Assembly: GCA_963989245.1 (NCBI GenBank)
Contig: OZ022349.1
Coordinates: forward strand, 24,825,632 to 24,889,631
DNA: 64,000 bases
DNA from: Nansenia antarctica
Taxonomy: Eukaryota > Chordata > Actinopteri > Argentiniformes > Microstomatidae
Direction of reading: 5' to 3'
Within the stretch, counting starts at the first letter, position 1; the number at the start of each line of letters is the position of its first letter. Positions 35,300 to 45,841 of the stretch are shown one piece after another. A model generated the notes under the pieces. That model saw only the letters and a program-made list of their open reading frames with translations, searched no databases and was not told the DNA's origin. Both the position numbers and the translations under genes were made by a program.

Positions 35300-36099
35300 A
35301 TCAATCTATCTATGTATCTACAGTATCTATCAATCACACTATCAAAGTATCAAATTATCTATCAAAGTATCAAATTATCTATCTATCTATCTTGTAAAAT
35401 GTGGGAACTATTATTTCCAAAAAGACACTTGACGGAACTGTCGTTCGGGATATAGTTTCCACCTGTGAGACATTTTTGACACACATATTACCTAAACCAG
35501 TCTGTAAACCTGGTCGCATAGCAACCAAGCAGCGAATGATTTGAGCCACATTCATGGAACGGAGCTGAAATTAGTGACAGGTTTGGTTTAAAATAAATCG
35601 GCAATTCAAAGATATTGAACTTTCGGGTTAACTTAAGCACTGGAATACATTTAAGGCATCACAGGGACACAAACATAATATGCCATGTCAACATTGTTGA
35701 CAACATCTAACATGGTCAAATGTAACTTACAAGGGCTGTAGTTCAACGCATGCGCATTTATATCAGTGCGTCCTATCGACACTACCAAAACTGGTCGCCA
35801 GGTGGCAATCACGGGTCCAAGTCCATGTTCTACTGTTTCTTTTACCTGAATGTTCATAGTCCAGGTGGATGCTTCCCTAGAACGTGGAGAGTCCCGTTCA
35901 AGTTACTGTGTCCTATTCTTACCCTTACCACCTCCTCTTTTCTGTTTCCTCCCCTGTCTCTCTCTACCCCTCTATTTTGTATTGCATGTAGTTGTCTTCC
36001 TCTTGTCTGTCTGTTGCTGTACAGCAAATACTTCGACTTGCACTTTGCTTCCCCATTCTGTTCCAATGTAGCCCGTCCTCCGATCTCTACATTCACCTG
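35300..36099. other. non-coding stretch
   Basis: (TCTA)-type repeats to about 35393, then unique DNA with no recognised gene. Confidence 0.4.
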
Positions 36100-36570
36100 A
36101 CTCAGATGTACATGCAGTGATGGACATATATGACGTCTTCCTTCACAGAGCTGTCACTCTGATGAACAACCCCCACCCTCAACATGGGGTACGCTGACTC
36201 CCAGTATCCCCCCGGTCAGCTTGGACAACCAATTTAGCCTTTGCACTACTGTTATTTGCACAGACCCCTGGTCAATGTGATCGCTCAATTACCCATTGCA
36301 CCACTGCTGTTTGGACAAACTACCATTGCACATACCATATTTTTGCACATTTGTACATACCACTTTTTAGCCTCTAATGTATACATCTGTATACACCATA
36401 CTGTACATAGCTACCTGTACATATCTTGTATACCTAACTACCATACTTGCCATACTGTCACTTATCACTGTCGTGTTTTATATCACTATTTGCAATTCTG
36501 GTTAGGTGCTAAACTGCATTTCTTTGTCTACTTGTACTCTGCAATGACAATAACGTTGAATCTAAATCTA
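36100..36570 (+). mobile_element. dispersed retroelement 3' end (family F), copy 1
   Basis: It ends in 'ctctgcaatgacaataac' and 'gttgaatctaaatcta'. Upstream it has many 'catactgtacata' phrases. The same DNA occurs inverted at about 43350-43760. Probably the 3' UTR of a LINE. Confidence 0.6.
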
Positions 36571-36575
36571 ATCAC

Positions 36576-37153
36576 CTGTGATAGCTGATGCAGAAGTGTT
36601 AATGCATGCTTTTATTATTACCCGTTTGGACTATTGTAACAGTCTCCTTTCTGGTCTTCCGAAGAAAGCTATTGGCCAGCTGCAATTAGTAAAAAATGCA
36701 GCAGCGAGAGTTTTAACCAAAACAAGCAGACGAGCTCATATAACTCCTATTTTAGAGACTCTACACTGGCTTCCTGTTAAGTTCAGAATAGATTTCAAGA
36801 TCCTTCTGCTTGTTTAGAAAGCTCTCACTGGCACAGCACCAGAATATCTGAAATACCTTTTGTTAGCATATCAGCCCAATAGAGCTCTCAGGTCTTCTGA
36901 CGCTGGCTTTCCCACATGTACAAAAGAAGAGATTTGGTGAGGCTGCATTCTCATTTTATGCACCCAGATTGTGGAATGCACTGCCAGTTTACATTAGAGA
37001 TGTAACCTCAGCAAATATGTTCAAGTCAAGACTAAAAACCCATCTTTTTAATATTGCCTTTAAATTAAAAAATAATTAAATGATGATTATATAATGATTG
37101 GCGCACTTTTAGCTGCTACGTTTGCAGGAAAGGCGCTATACAAATAAAAAGTC

Positions 37154-37204
<51 letters not shown>
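36576..37204 (+). pseudogene. L2-like LINE, 3' end of the reverse transcriptase ORF
   Basis: The frame to 36817 reads 'ITRLDYCNSLLSGLPKK' and 'VKNAAARVLTKTSRRAHI', then 'LHWLPVKFRIDFKILLLV', the conserved RT C-terminus of L2-type LINEs, ending in an in-frame TAG. Related sequence continues to the tail 'tttgcaggaaaggcgctata' and an (ATT)n array. The copy is 5' truncated, as usual for LINEs. Confidence 0.8.
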
Positions 37205-37282
37205 GACATTGCAAAAGAAAAAGTTATATCAAGGCTCCTGGAAACCATGCCGAAAATAACGCCAAAGAAAAGCCTCCTTCTT

Positions 37283-37440
37283 AGCACGACGACTGCTAAT
37301 GGCCCCAGGCCTGAGCACAGATGACTTTGTCCTGTTATGATAGTGGACAGATGATTCACTTACATGTCAGTTACATAGTCAAATGTAATTTGTTGCAAGT
37401 CGCTTTGGATAATGGCGTCTGCTTAATGCAAAAAATGTAA
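37283..37440 (+). mobile_element. short dispersed repeat (family D), copy 5
   Basis: It has 'gcacgacgactgctaatggc', 'gacagatgattcactta', 'gcaagtcgctttggataat' and 'tctgcttaatgc'. It is the most complete copy. Confidence 0.7.
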
Positions 37441-38153
37441 ATTCTCTGTACTATTTTATTTTGTACTATTTGTACTGCTGAATTGTGTCCTGTCTATTTG
37501 TCTTATTTGTCTCCCACAACTTGTCAATTGTCCAACTGTCTCACTCATGTCTAGTAACTATTGCCACTTTATTTATCTTGACTATCCTGCCGGCTTATTG
37601 GTCTTTGTGACTTAACAATAACACGTTAAACTAAATGGCTGTCTATTGAGCATCACTTGTTACAATTACAGTTGGCCTAAGTAAAGAACCTACCCTGTCC
37701 ATGTTTGTCAAGCCTGGCAAAAAGTTGACAAACTCACCATTTGGGCTACAAACCTTTGGTCTATAAACATGAGAATAATACAACAAGTAGGCATGTTGTC
37801 CTCGGCTAAGTTAAATACAATTCCGTTAGGAATGCAGGCCTACCCCACCGACCGTGTCACCCAAAGTACAACTCTACCTGCCTACATACTCTACATACAT
37901 CTTTGCACAAATGGAAGCACATTATTCACTGTTACCGTGTTGTCAAAGCGAAAGGGTTCCATAGAAAACACATACAAGCATCGACTGACTCCCTCTCAAA
38001 ACACAAACTACAGAGGTCAAGTTCCTGCAGCAGAATGTCGTCTGCAGTTACAGTTGCCGTTTTTTCGTTTCAAACTATTGTAGGGAACAACAACATACTG
38101 TAACGATCCTGTATGAGGCCCGTTAACAGCTCCTCCAAGGGAGTTAACTCTCT

Positions 38154-38220
38154 TGGTGTAGTGGTTAGCGCGGCCGTCGGTTATGCGGGAGATCGGGGTT
38201 CGATTCCCGCATGGGGCGAG
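38154..38220 (+). other. tRNA-like sequence, not a clean cloverleaf
   Basis: The A-box-like 'tggtgtagtggttagcg' and B-box 'ggttcgattcc' are correctly spaced, but the acceptor arms (ctcttgg and ggggcgag) do not pair well and the T stem is imperfect. It is most likely a tRNA pseudogene or SINE head. It ends about 100 bp from the gypsy 5' LTR. Confidence 0.5.
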
Positions 38221-38318
38221 TTACGTTCGCTACAATACCTTGTTTGGCGTTTCTGGGTGGAAACACATAGTAGCGTCAGGCAGCTAAAATCCAGTAAATT
38301 GTAAAAGGTTACTCCGAC

Positions 38319-38508
38319 TGTCATGTACTTATACTACCACCTTGTGGGGCATCCGGGTACTGCCTAGTATATATGTATGACGTGTTTTGTGTTCCGGTTG
38401 TTGACTAATAAAGTTACCACCACTACAGTAACACGGTCTCCATCTCCTGCTTGCTCTACTGTATAGAAAGTAAATTTAGTTATATCAACACCTAGTTAGG
38501 ATATAACA
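38319..38508 (+). repeat. gypsy 5' LTR
   Basis: 190 bp, starting TGTCATG and ending ATAACA. It contains 'aataaag' about 80 bp from the start, a possible polyadenylation signal. Confidence 0.96.
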
Positions 38509-38510
38509 AG

Positions 38511-38523
38511 TGGCGACGAGGAT
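38511..38523 (+). promoter_or_regulatory. gypsy primer binding site, tRNA-Ser type
   Basis: TGGCGACGAGGAT, 2 nt after the LTR, complements CCA plus the 3' end of tRNA-Ser(GCU) as I remember it from vertebrates (13 nt). Confidence 0.75.
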
Positions 38524-38706
38524 CGGCGAGACTTACGTGTGTTTTCGTCGGTTTTGTAGTAGAGTTAGGAGACGTTACGACGGAGCCAGGCTACCAAGGT
38601 ATGCTAACAACATTAGCATTGCTAGCACCGGCAGTGAAAGTGACGCACGTCTGACGGCGAACAGCGGCAGCCAGCTGAACCAGCCCAGCCTATCCCAGCT
38701 GTTATT

Positions 38707-41700
38707 ATGGCGGGGATATTGGGAAGCATCAGCCCCTTTGAGGAAGGTACGGAGCAGTGGAACTCCTACACTGAACGTTTTGAGTACTTTGCAGCAGCAA
38801 ATGGTATTGAAGGGGTGAAGTTGGTGCCGACGTTTTTGAGTGTCATGGGACCTAAAGCATATAATTTGCTCCGTGCACTAGTCCAGCCGGACAAACCTGG
38901 GACTAAAAACTATGCTGCTATTGTGAAAACCCTGTCAGAGCACTTTTCACCAAAGCCCCATGTGATTGCGGAGCGTTTTCGCTTCCATAAAAGGAACCAA
39001 GAGGAGGGGGAGTCAGTAGTGACATTTGTGGCTGCCCTTAGAAGGCTGACAGAGCATTGTGAATTTGGCAATGTACTGAACGACACCATACGGGACAGGC
39101 TCGTGTGCGGCCTCAGGAGTGAGGCTGCCCAGAAACGCCTCTTAACTGAAAGTGCACTTACCCTGGAAAGAGCTATTGAAGTGAGTGTGTCCATGGAATT
39201 AGCGACCAAGGACGCTCATCAGCTCAGTGAGAGCGGTAAGCTGCACAGAGTCTCCGCAGAGGACAGAGGTAACCAGAGCAAATGTTACAGATGCGACAAG
39301 AGTGGACATTTGGCTGCTGAGTGTTGGAGTAAGGATGTGGACTGCAGGAAGTGTGGAAAAAAAGGTCACATTGAACGGGCATGCAAAAGTAAGGGACTGA
39401 TTAAAAATCTTAGTCTGGACAACAATAAGTCAAAATACAGATTCCAAAAGAGACAGCCTGTGCATAGTGTACAACCTAGCCAAGCTACGGCTAATCTCAG
39501 CAGCTCATCAGACGAGGAACCTGTGTATGTCCTGTCAGTAGTGGGAGGTGAAGGGGGTTATTTCGAAACTCCACTGCTGGAGGGGAAACCAGTGCGTATG
39601 GAAATAGACACTGGGGCAGCAGTCTCTCTTATATCGTATGCTGTCTACAAAGAAACCCTGCCGCATCTGCCACTACAACCAACGAAACTCAAACTGAGAA
39701 CCTACACCGGCGAGTCAGTGCCAACCAAGGGGGTCATCCATGTCACAGTCCAGGTGAATGGGCAAACCGCACACCTACCACTGTACGTCGTGGGGGGCGG
39801 CTTGTCATCTCTGCTAGGCCGTTCGTGGCTGGCGGAACTCCGACTGGACTGGCCCAAGGTTCACATGCTGAACAAAGGGGAATCCCCTCTGACTGCTATC
39901 CTGAACAAACATGCGGAGGTGTTCAAAGAGGAACTTGGAAAAATGAAGGACATCATAGTCAGTCTGAACATCAAGCCAGACAGCAGACCCAAGTTCCTGA
40001 AAGCGAGACAAGTCCCATACGCCATAAAGCCAAAAGTGGAAGCTGAGCTGGAATCATTGGTCAAGAGTGGGGTGCTGGAGCCCATCAGTCGAAGTGAGTG
40101 GGCCACATCCATCGTACCAGTCATTAAAAAAGATACTTCGGTGAGAATCTGCGGAGATTTTAAAGTCACCCTGAACCCTGTGCTAGAGGCTGAACACTAT
40201 CCACTCCCTCGCATAGAGGACCTGTTCACAGGCTTGGCTGGAGGACAAAGATTCAGCAAAATCGACCTCAACCAAGCCTACTTACAGATGCAGGTCGACG
40301 AGAAATCTAGAGACCTGCTCACCATAGTCACTCACAAGGGCCTGTACCGATACTGCAGACTACCTTTCGGGATTACGTCTGCACCGGCTCTCTTCCAGCG
40401 TGCGATGGAGCAGATACTGAGCGGCTTAGACGGGGTCCAATGTTATTTGGATGACATACTCATCACTGGAAGGACAGAACAGGAACATCTGGGGAACCTG
40501 GAGGCCACTCTGCAGCGACTGGAAGAATATGGATTAAAAGTTCGCAAGTCAAAGTGTGAGTTTTTCCAGTCTTCCGTCGAGTATCTGGGTCACGTGATTG
40601 ACGCGGAGGGCTTGCACAAGGCTCCATCCAAAACCAAGGCCATCGTGGAAGCACCAGCACCTCAAAATGTGAGTCAACTCCGCTCTTATCTGGGGCTCCT
40701 CAATTACTACGGGAAGTTTATCCAGAACCTGTCTTCTCTACTGCGACCCCTACATCAGCTGCTGTGCCACGGGCAAGCCTGGGTATGGACTCAACAATGT
40801 GAGGCTGCGTTTGAGATAACGAAACGGGCGCTGCTGGAATCTGACGCCCTGACACATTTTGACCCCGCACTGCCCCTACAACTGGCGTGTGATGCCTCCC
40901 CATATGGGGTGGGAGCAGTTGTTTCACACATCATGCCCAGCGGGGAGGAACGGCCAATTGCATTCGCCTCCCGTACACTCAGCAAGGCTGAGAGCGGCTA
41001 TGCACAAATAGAACGTGAAGCATTGGGGATTGTGTTTGGAGTAAAAAAAATTCATCACTATCTCTTTGGGAGAAAGTTTGTTCTCCTGACAGACCATCAG
41101 CCCCTCACAACAATCTTCGGGCCCCACACCGGCATTCCATCCCTGGCGGCGGGAAGGATGCAAAGATGGGCCTTGTTGTTGTCTGCTCATGACTACGACA
41201 TCAAATACCGCAAGTCGGAGCTGCACGCCAATGCGGATGGCCTCTCGAGACTACCCCTGCCTGTGGTCCGTGCCGAGCCGACACGGACCGGCATTTTCTA
41301 CTTCAGTCAAGTTGAGGAAGCGCCCATCACAGCAGCTCAAGTGAAGAGACACACCCGGAATGACCCTGTATTGTCAACGCTGATGGATGTACTGATCACC
41401 GGTAGGAGGGGAGACCTTCCCGAGCTCAAGCCCTACCTCACAAGAAGGAGTGAACTGTCTGTGCAGGCAGGATGTCTCCTCTGGGGACGCCGGGTGATTA
41501 TTCCGCCTGTGTTACGGAAAAGGCTACTACTGCAGCTACATGAAGGACATAGTGGGATCGTCCGCATGAAGGAGCTTGCGAGAAGCTACTTTTGGTGGCC
41601 TGGACTGGATGGTCAGATCGAGGAGACTGTGAAAACATGTACGTCATGCCAGCAGGTGCGCTGCATGCCGCAGCCAGCTCCCCTCCATCCGTGGGATTGG

Positions 41701-42690
41701 CCGGAGGCACCATGGCAGCGAGTTCATGTGGACTTCGCTGGCCCGATGGAGGAGAGGATGTTCCTGGTGGTGGTTGATGCCCACAGTAAGTGGCCGGAAG
41801 TGGCGATAATGAGATCGACCACAGCAGAGAAAACCATCGAGAAACTAGGAGAGATGTTCAGTCGATTCGGGTTTCCAGAACAGCTGGTGAGCGATAACGG
41901 GCCCCAATTCGTCTCACAAGAGTTTGAGAGATTCCTGGAGGCAAATGGAGTACAACACATCCGCTCTGCCCCCTATCACCCATCCACAAATGGATTAGCA
42001 GAGAGATTTGTTCAGAGCATGAAAAACGGCCTGAAGGCCTCACAGGGACAAGGATCTCTCCACCAGCGGCTCAATAGGTTTCTGCTGTCATACAGAAATA
42101 TACCGCACTCAACCACTCAAGTCGCGCCGGCAGCACTTCTCATGAAGAGACAACTCCGCACCAATCTCGACCTTCTGAAACCCCCAAAGACCAAAGAGAC
42201 TGTGCACCTGAAACAACAGGCTCAGGTCAAGAGACGTGAGCAGAGAGCAAAAGAAAGGACCTTCCGCCCCGGTGACCGTGTACTGGCACGTAACTATAAC
42301 AACCGAGCTAAGTGGACGCCTGCTACAGTCCTGGAACAGACCGGGCCGGTGTCTTATACAGTGCGGACCAAGGATGACCTAGTCTGGAGGAGACACACCG
42401 ACCAGCTTCTCGCGGGGTCTGCAACACCTGGGGAAAACACACCAGTGGTTGCTGCTGAGCCAAGCAACCGGGGCAGCCCAATCCAGAGCACACTCCTCCA
42501 GGATACACCAGGTACAGTGGAGCCTGTTGACTCTGGATCCACTTTCACCGCTGTATCAGAGACAGAACTGTCGCCGTGTTCCACACCGAAACCTGTTCCG
42601 GATACAGACAGTGTAGTTCTGCCGGATGGCCGTACTACTCATCGCCAGTCACAGAGAGAGCGGCGACCGCCGAAACGCCTGGATCTGTAG
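38707..42690 (+). CDS. gypsy Gag-Pol polyprotein, 1,327 aa, intact
   Basis: Encodes the proteins for reverse transcription and integration of this element. Order: Gag (residues about 1-190), two CCHC zinc knuckles (Cys193 'CYRCDKSGHLAAEC' and Cys213 'CRKCGKKGHIERAC'), an aspartic protease with Asp301 in 'IDTGAAVSLI', and reverse transcriptase with YLDD at 580-583. RNase H has Asp729 in 'CDASPYGVGAV'. The integrase has a zinc site (His945, His948, Cys978, Cys981) and a catalytic triad Asp1009, Asp1063, Glu1099. The last two are 35 residues apart, the canonical D,D-35-E. A GPY/F-like module follows; no chromodomain is seen. No stop or frameshift, so it may still be active. The start is the Met of MAGILGS; gag and pol share one frame. 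Confidence 0.96.
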   Translation: MAGILGSISPFEEGTEQWNSYTERFEYFAAANGIEGVKLVPTFLSVMGPKAYNLLRALVQPDKPGTKNYAAIVKTLSEHFSPKPHVIAERFRFHKRNQEEGESVVTFVAALRRLTEHCEFGNVLNDTIRDRLVCGLRSEAAQKRLLTESALTLERAIEVSVSMELATKDAHQLSESGKLHRVSAEDRGNQSKCYRCDKSGHLAAECWSKDVDCRKCGKKGHIERACKSKGLIKNLSLDNNKSKYRFQKRQPVHSVQPSQATANLSSSSDEEPVYVLSVVGGEGGYFETPLLEGKPVRMEIDTGAAVSLISYAVYKETLPHLPLQPTKLKLRTYTGESVPTKGVIHVTVQVNGQTAHLPLYVVGGGLSSLLGRSWLAELRLDWPKVHMLNKGESPLTAILNKHAEVFKEELGKMKDIIVSLNIKPDSRPKFLKARQVPYAIKPKVEAELESLVKSGVLEPISRSEWATSIVPVIKKDTSVRICGDFKVTLNPVLEAEHYPLPRIEDLFTGLAGGQRFSKIDLNQAYLQMQVDEKSRDLLTIVTHKGLYRYCRLPFGITSAPALFQRAMEQILSGLDGVQCYLDDILITGRTEQEHLGNLEATLQRLEEYGLKVRKSKCEFFQSSVEYLGHVIDAEGLHKAPSKTKAIVEAPAPQNVSQLRSYLGLLNYYGKFIQNLSSLLRPLHQLLCHGQAWVWTQQCEAAFEITKRALLESDALTHFDPALPLQLACDASPYGVGAVVSHIMPSGEERPIAFASRTLSKAESGYAQIEREALGIVFGVKKIHHYLFGRKFVLLTDHQPLTTIFGPHTGIPSLAAGRMQRWALLLSAHDYDIKYRKSELHANADGLSRLPLPVVRAEPTRTGIFYFSQVEEAPITAAQVKRHTRNDPVLSTLMDVLITGRRGDLPELKPYLTRRSELSVQAGCLLWGRRVIIPPVLRKRLLLQLHEGHSGIVRMKELARSYFWWPGLDGQIEETVKTCTSCQQVRCMPQPAPLHPWDWPEAPWQRVHVDFAGPMEERMFLVVVDAHSKWPEVAIMRSTTAEKTIEKLGEMFSRFGFPEQLVSDNGPQFVSQEFERFLEANGVQHIRSAPYHPSTNGLAERFVQSMKNGLKASQGQGSLHQRLNRFLLSYRNIPHSTTQVAPAALLMKRQLRTNLDLLKPPKTKETVHLKQQAQVKRREQRAKERTFRPGDRVLARNYNNRAKWTPATVLEQTGPVSYTVRTKDDLVWRRHTDQLLAGSATPGENTPVVAAEPSNRGSPIQSTLLQDTPGTVEPVDSGSTFTAVSETELSPCSTPKPVPDTDSVVLPDGRTTHRQSQRERRPPKRLDL

Positions 42691-42955
42691 TAGGGATGTG
42701 ACAGACCCTCAAGAATGGGGCATAATAATCCCCTGGGTCATGTCAGGGTTTGAGTAGTCCGTAACTCATTCCCTTAGAATAAGATGAATGGTTTATAACA
42801 AGTTAACAAAGTGATCTTGTTGTTGTGATGGGAGTTCTGAGTGATTGTTAATTTCAAGGGCTATACCTATTTTCATCCGTGACAACTACATGTTGAATTG
42901 TCTGTTGCCAGGGGTGTAGGGGTTCAGGGTTTGTTAGTGAGCCTACTTGTTCATT

Positions 42956-42969
42956 AAGTGGGGAGGAGT
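42956..42969 (+). promoter_or_regulatory. gypsy polypurine tract
   Basis: The purine-rich run AAGTGGGGAGGAGT directly abuts the 3' LTR, where plus-strand priming would start. Confidence 0.75.
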
Positions 42970-43161
42970 TGTCATGTACTTATACTACCACCTTGTGGGG
43001 CATCCGGGTACTGCCTAGTATATATGTATGACGTGTTTTGTGTTCCGGTTGTTGACTAATAAAGTTACCACCACTACAGTAACACGGTCTCCATCTCCTG
43101 CTTGCTCTACTGTATAGAAAGTATATTTAGTTATATCAACATACCTAGTTAGGATATAACA
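42970..43161 (+). repeat. gypsy 3' LTR
   Basis: 192 bp. It differs from the 5' LTR by 'tatattt' for 'taaattt' and by an extra 'ta' near the end. Confidence 0.96.
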
Positions 43162-43349
43162 CCGACGAATGTCTACCGACAGGTACCTGTCCAGTAGACC
43201 TCCCCCCCTCCCCTCCAACCCCCATCCAAAATGTTAATTAGGTGTCTGAAGGCCTCTGGGAATGATTCTAGTCTTTATTTCCGTGGGGGCAGGGAGGTGA
43301 GATGTCTGGCAGTGGGCAAGTCAAGACCCTATTGCAGACCTATTAGATC

Positions 43350-43760
43350 AGATGCAACGTTATTGTCATTGCAGAGTACCAGACAACGAAATGCAGTTTA
43401 GCGTCTAACCAGAGGTGCAAATAGTGATAAGAACATGAAAACATGACAGTGATAGTGATAGGTACAGTACGGTATACAGTTATGAACTATGTACAGTTAA
43501 GGTAGCTATGTACAGTATGGAATGTACAGATGTATAAATAGTGGCAATATCAAAGGAGGGGGAGGGTCATTGTACCCCGTGTGTGTGTGGGGGGGGTGAT
43601 ACAGATTCATTGTACCCCGGGGGAGGGGGTGTTCAGCAGTGTGTGTGTGTGGGGGGGACGGGGTTGTTTGTCAGGGTGACAGCTCTGTGAAAGAAGCTGT
43701 TCTGGAGCCTGCTGGTACAGGGCCTGAGGATCCTGTACCTCCTGAGTCTCTTATGGCAAG
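43350..43760 (-). mobile_element. dispersed retroelement 3' end (family F), copy 2
   Basis: The reverse complement of the 36100-36570 unit: 'gttattgtcattgcagagta', 'acgaaatgcagtttagc' and 'gctatgtacagta' are shared. Confidence 0.6.
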
Positions 43761-43882
43761 GGATCAAATGATTAAATTTTTTTCATAATACTGAGTAATC
43801 TATAGGAGGTTTATGGACTCAAGTCATGTGTTAAGAAGACACATTCAATGTATGTATGTGTTACAGTACATGTGGGAATACA

Positions 43883-44046
43883 GTACATGTGGGAAAACTA
43901 GGGTTAGGGTTAGGTGCTACGTCGACTTGGTACATGCTGGCATGTCTAACCCTAATCCTACCCCTACCCCTAACCCTACCCCTACCACATAACCCTAACC
44001 GTAGCCCCCTAGCACCTAACCCTAACCCTAGTTTTCCCACATGTAC
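43883..44046. mobile_element. inverted-repeat element with telomere-like core
   Basis: The arms 43883-43919 and 44010-44046 are perfect reverse complements over 37 bp, each including two TTAGGG/CCCTAA units. The 90-nt spacer holds further CCCTAA- and CCCTAC-like units. A tandem duplicate of 'cagtacatgtggga' abuts the left arm. Likely a MITE. Confidence 0.8.
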
Positions 44047-44529
44047 CATAGCATATGTACTAGACTTGTTTTGACAGAGAGAGAACAGAAGATTTATAGA
44101 CAAAAGTGCAAGACGAGACATTCCACAAGCTCTCAAGTAGTGAGATCACTTTATTAAGTCATACAAGGGCAGATGCAGTGGTACAATCAGACTAAAACAT
44201 TACAGTACAGGTACAGACACGTGTCTGTGCTGTAGTCTGTAAGGCTGCCTTGTAGAAAACCTCTGTTTTAGCATTCTGGCCACAGAACCGAGGAACTCAC
44301 ATTGTGCTGAAATTGTGCATTTCCTGAGTTTCTCTAAAACACTTAACACATTAAGGTGTCTTCAGTCAAGGGACATCCATTAGTAGAATAGTTGATTAGA
44401 TAAATAAACTGGTAAGATTTAATGCAAGTCTCCTCAACACCCAAGACAGTTTAAATGCAGAAAATCATTAATTCAATACAAAGGCGTTATGTAACTGCGG
44501 TATCAAAAAAACTAAAACGTTGAAATGGT

Positions 44530-44823
44530 GTGGAATGTACAGACGGACGGTCGACAGACGGTCGTGTAACGTCACTGTGGCACTTCAGCATGGCTGAGCT
44601 GAAAGAAACTGTAGTCAAAAATAAATCCATACCTATCCCAAAAATAATCTCTTTCCTGGGGTACAAATGTAAACACATTTCCGGTTGGCGATGTAAGAGC
44701 AAAGACGTCGAAAACAGGGCTCCCGATTACATTGCAAATTGCACTACTAAAACAACATCAAACCTCTACAAAATTGTCACAGCTCATTATGAGTATCCTA
44801 GGCACTTTTTGATGTCAAAATGA
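44530..44823 (+). CDS. small ORF overlapping L1 ORF1 start, uncertain
   Basis: An open frame of 97 codons whose stop overlaps the ATG of the following L1 ORF1 by ATGA. A Met at position 21 (MAELKETVVKN) is another possible start. No domain was recognised. It may be the 5' UTR of the L1 element and not translated. Confidence 0.25.
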   Translation: MECTDGRSTDGRVTSLWHFSMAELKETVVKNKSIPIPKIISFLGYKCKHISGWRCKSKDVENRAPDYIANCTTKTTSNLYKIVTAHYEYPRHFLMSK

Positions 44824-45666
44824 GCAGCTCAAAATCTAATAAGAAACCCAGCGCACAGACCCCCGCGGCAACACGAGCTAACATTAGCATAGCAAGCAAA
44901 CTGTCAGCCATGGCTGCAGCCTCGGAGGATAGCAACGGTGCTAAAGGTAGCCTACCTGCTGCTGAAAACATCTCCATGACGCAGCTGGTGGCCGAGCTGG
45001 CGAAGCAGAGAGCTGGACTGAAGGAAGATGTCTCTCAGCTGATCCTTAAAGCCTCTTGAGACTGCTGTGGATGCCCTCCGGGACACGGTCGGCTCATTCC
45101 AAGCCCGCCTCATAGCTACAGAGACTATCGCCGGAGAGAACTTTGAACCACTGACCACGGCTGTAGCTACAATCAAAACTCTCCAGACCCAGAATCAAGT
45201 CTTGCTGGACCATGTAGACGACATTGAAAACAGGTCACGCAGATCCAACTTGAGGATAGTGAACATCCCGGAGGGCAGCGAGAACGGCAAGGACCCGGTT
45301 AAGTTCATCTCTGAGCTCCTGGTAGACTGCATGGGTCCTGATGTGTTCACCGAGCCGCCTGAGCTGGAGAGAGCCCATCGATCACTTGCCCCAAAACGGG
45401 ACGGGAAACCAGCGAGACCGTTCATCGTGCGCTTTCTTCGCTTTCAGCAAAAAGAGGCAGCCCTGCGGTGGTCCAGGAACCATGAGGTGCAGTTCCGGGG
45501 GTCCCCTCTGAGGTTTTACCCCGACTTAAGCTCCGCACTGGCGAGGAAACGCGCTGCCTACAACGGCGTGAAACAGGCACTCTACCAGAAGGGAGTACGG
45601 TTCCGTCTGATGCACCCCGCACGTCTGGTGGTAACCTTCGAGTCACAAACTTTCACATTCGACTAA
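44820..45666 (+). pseudogene. L1-type LINE ORF1 protein, one frameshift
   Basis: ORF1 proteins of L1/Tx1 LINEs bind the element's RNA and act as nucleic-acid chaperones. The frame from 44820 (Ser/Ala-rich, 79 codons, then 'LAKQRAGLKEDVSQLILK') stops at 45059. Reading continues one base over from about 45060 to 45666. The second part has a coiled coil and then the RRM-like core 'RRSNLRIVNIPEGSENG' and 'FIVRFLRFQQKEAALRWSR'. The C-terminal domain ends '...HPARLVVTFESQTFTFD'. No endonuclease/RT ORF2 follows. Confidence 0.85.
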
Positions 45667-45841
45667 ATTCGACCTGAAGATGCCCAGGAGTTTTACACAC
45701 GTCGGGTAGCAAAGGAGTGACAAGATGACTCTGTCTGGAGGCATTCATATTGAGTGAAAAGACCCATGCAGGCGAGTTTGGCGAGCGGGACTTCACACAG
45801 TCTCGCTATTACTGTCTGAAATGGGAACCCGCTTACAGGTA

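Larger units (their letters stand above)
38319..43161 (+). mobile_element. complete Ty3/gypsy LTR retrotransposon
   Basis: A 4,843-bp element with TG...CA LTRs (38319-38508 and 42970-43161). An exact 5-bp duplication, ccgac, flanks it at 38314-38318 and 43162-43166. The LTRs differ by one substitution and one 2-nt indel, so insertion is recent. A primer binding site at 38511 and a purine tract before the 3' LTR are present. One uninterrupted gag-pol frame fills the interior. Confidence 0.97.

Noticed and set aside
38154..38220. A second functional tRNA gene
   Set aside because: A and B boxes are present but the acceptor and T stems pair poorly; annotated only as tRNA-like.
38510..38818. Separate small gag frame before the gypsy polyprotein
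   Set aside because: It lies in the leader just after the primer site, overlaps the main frame and has no Gag features.
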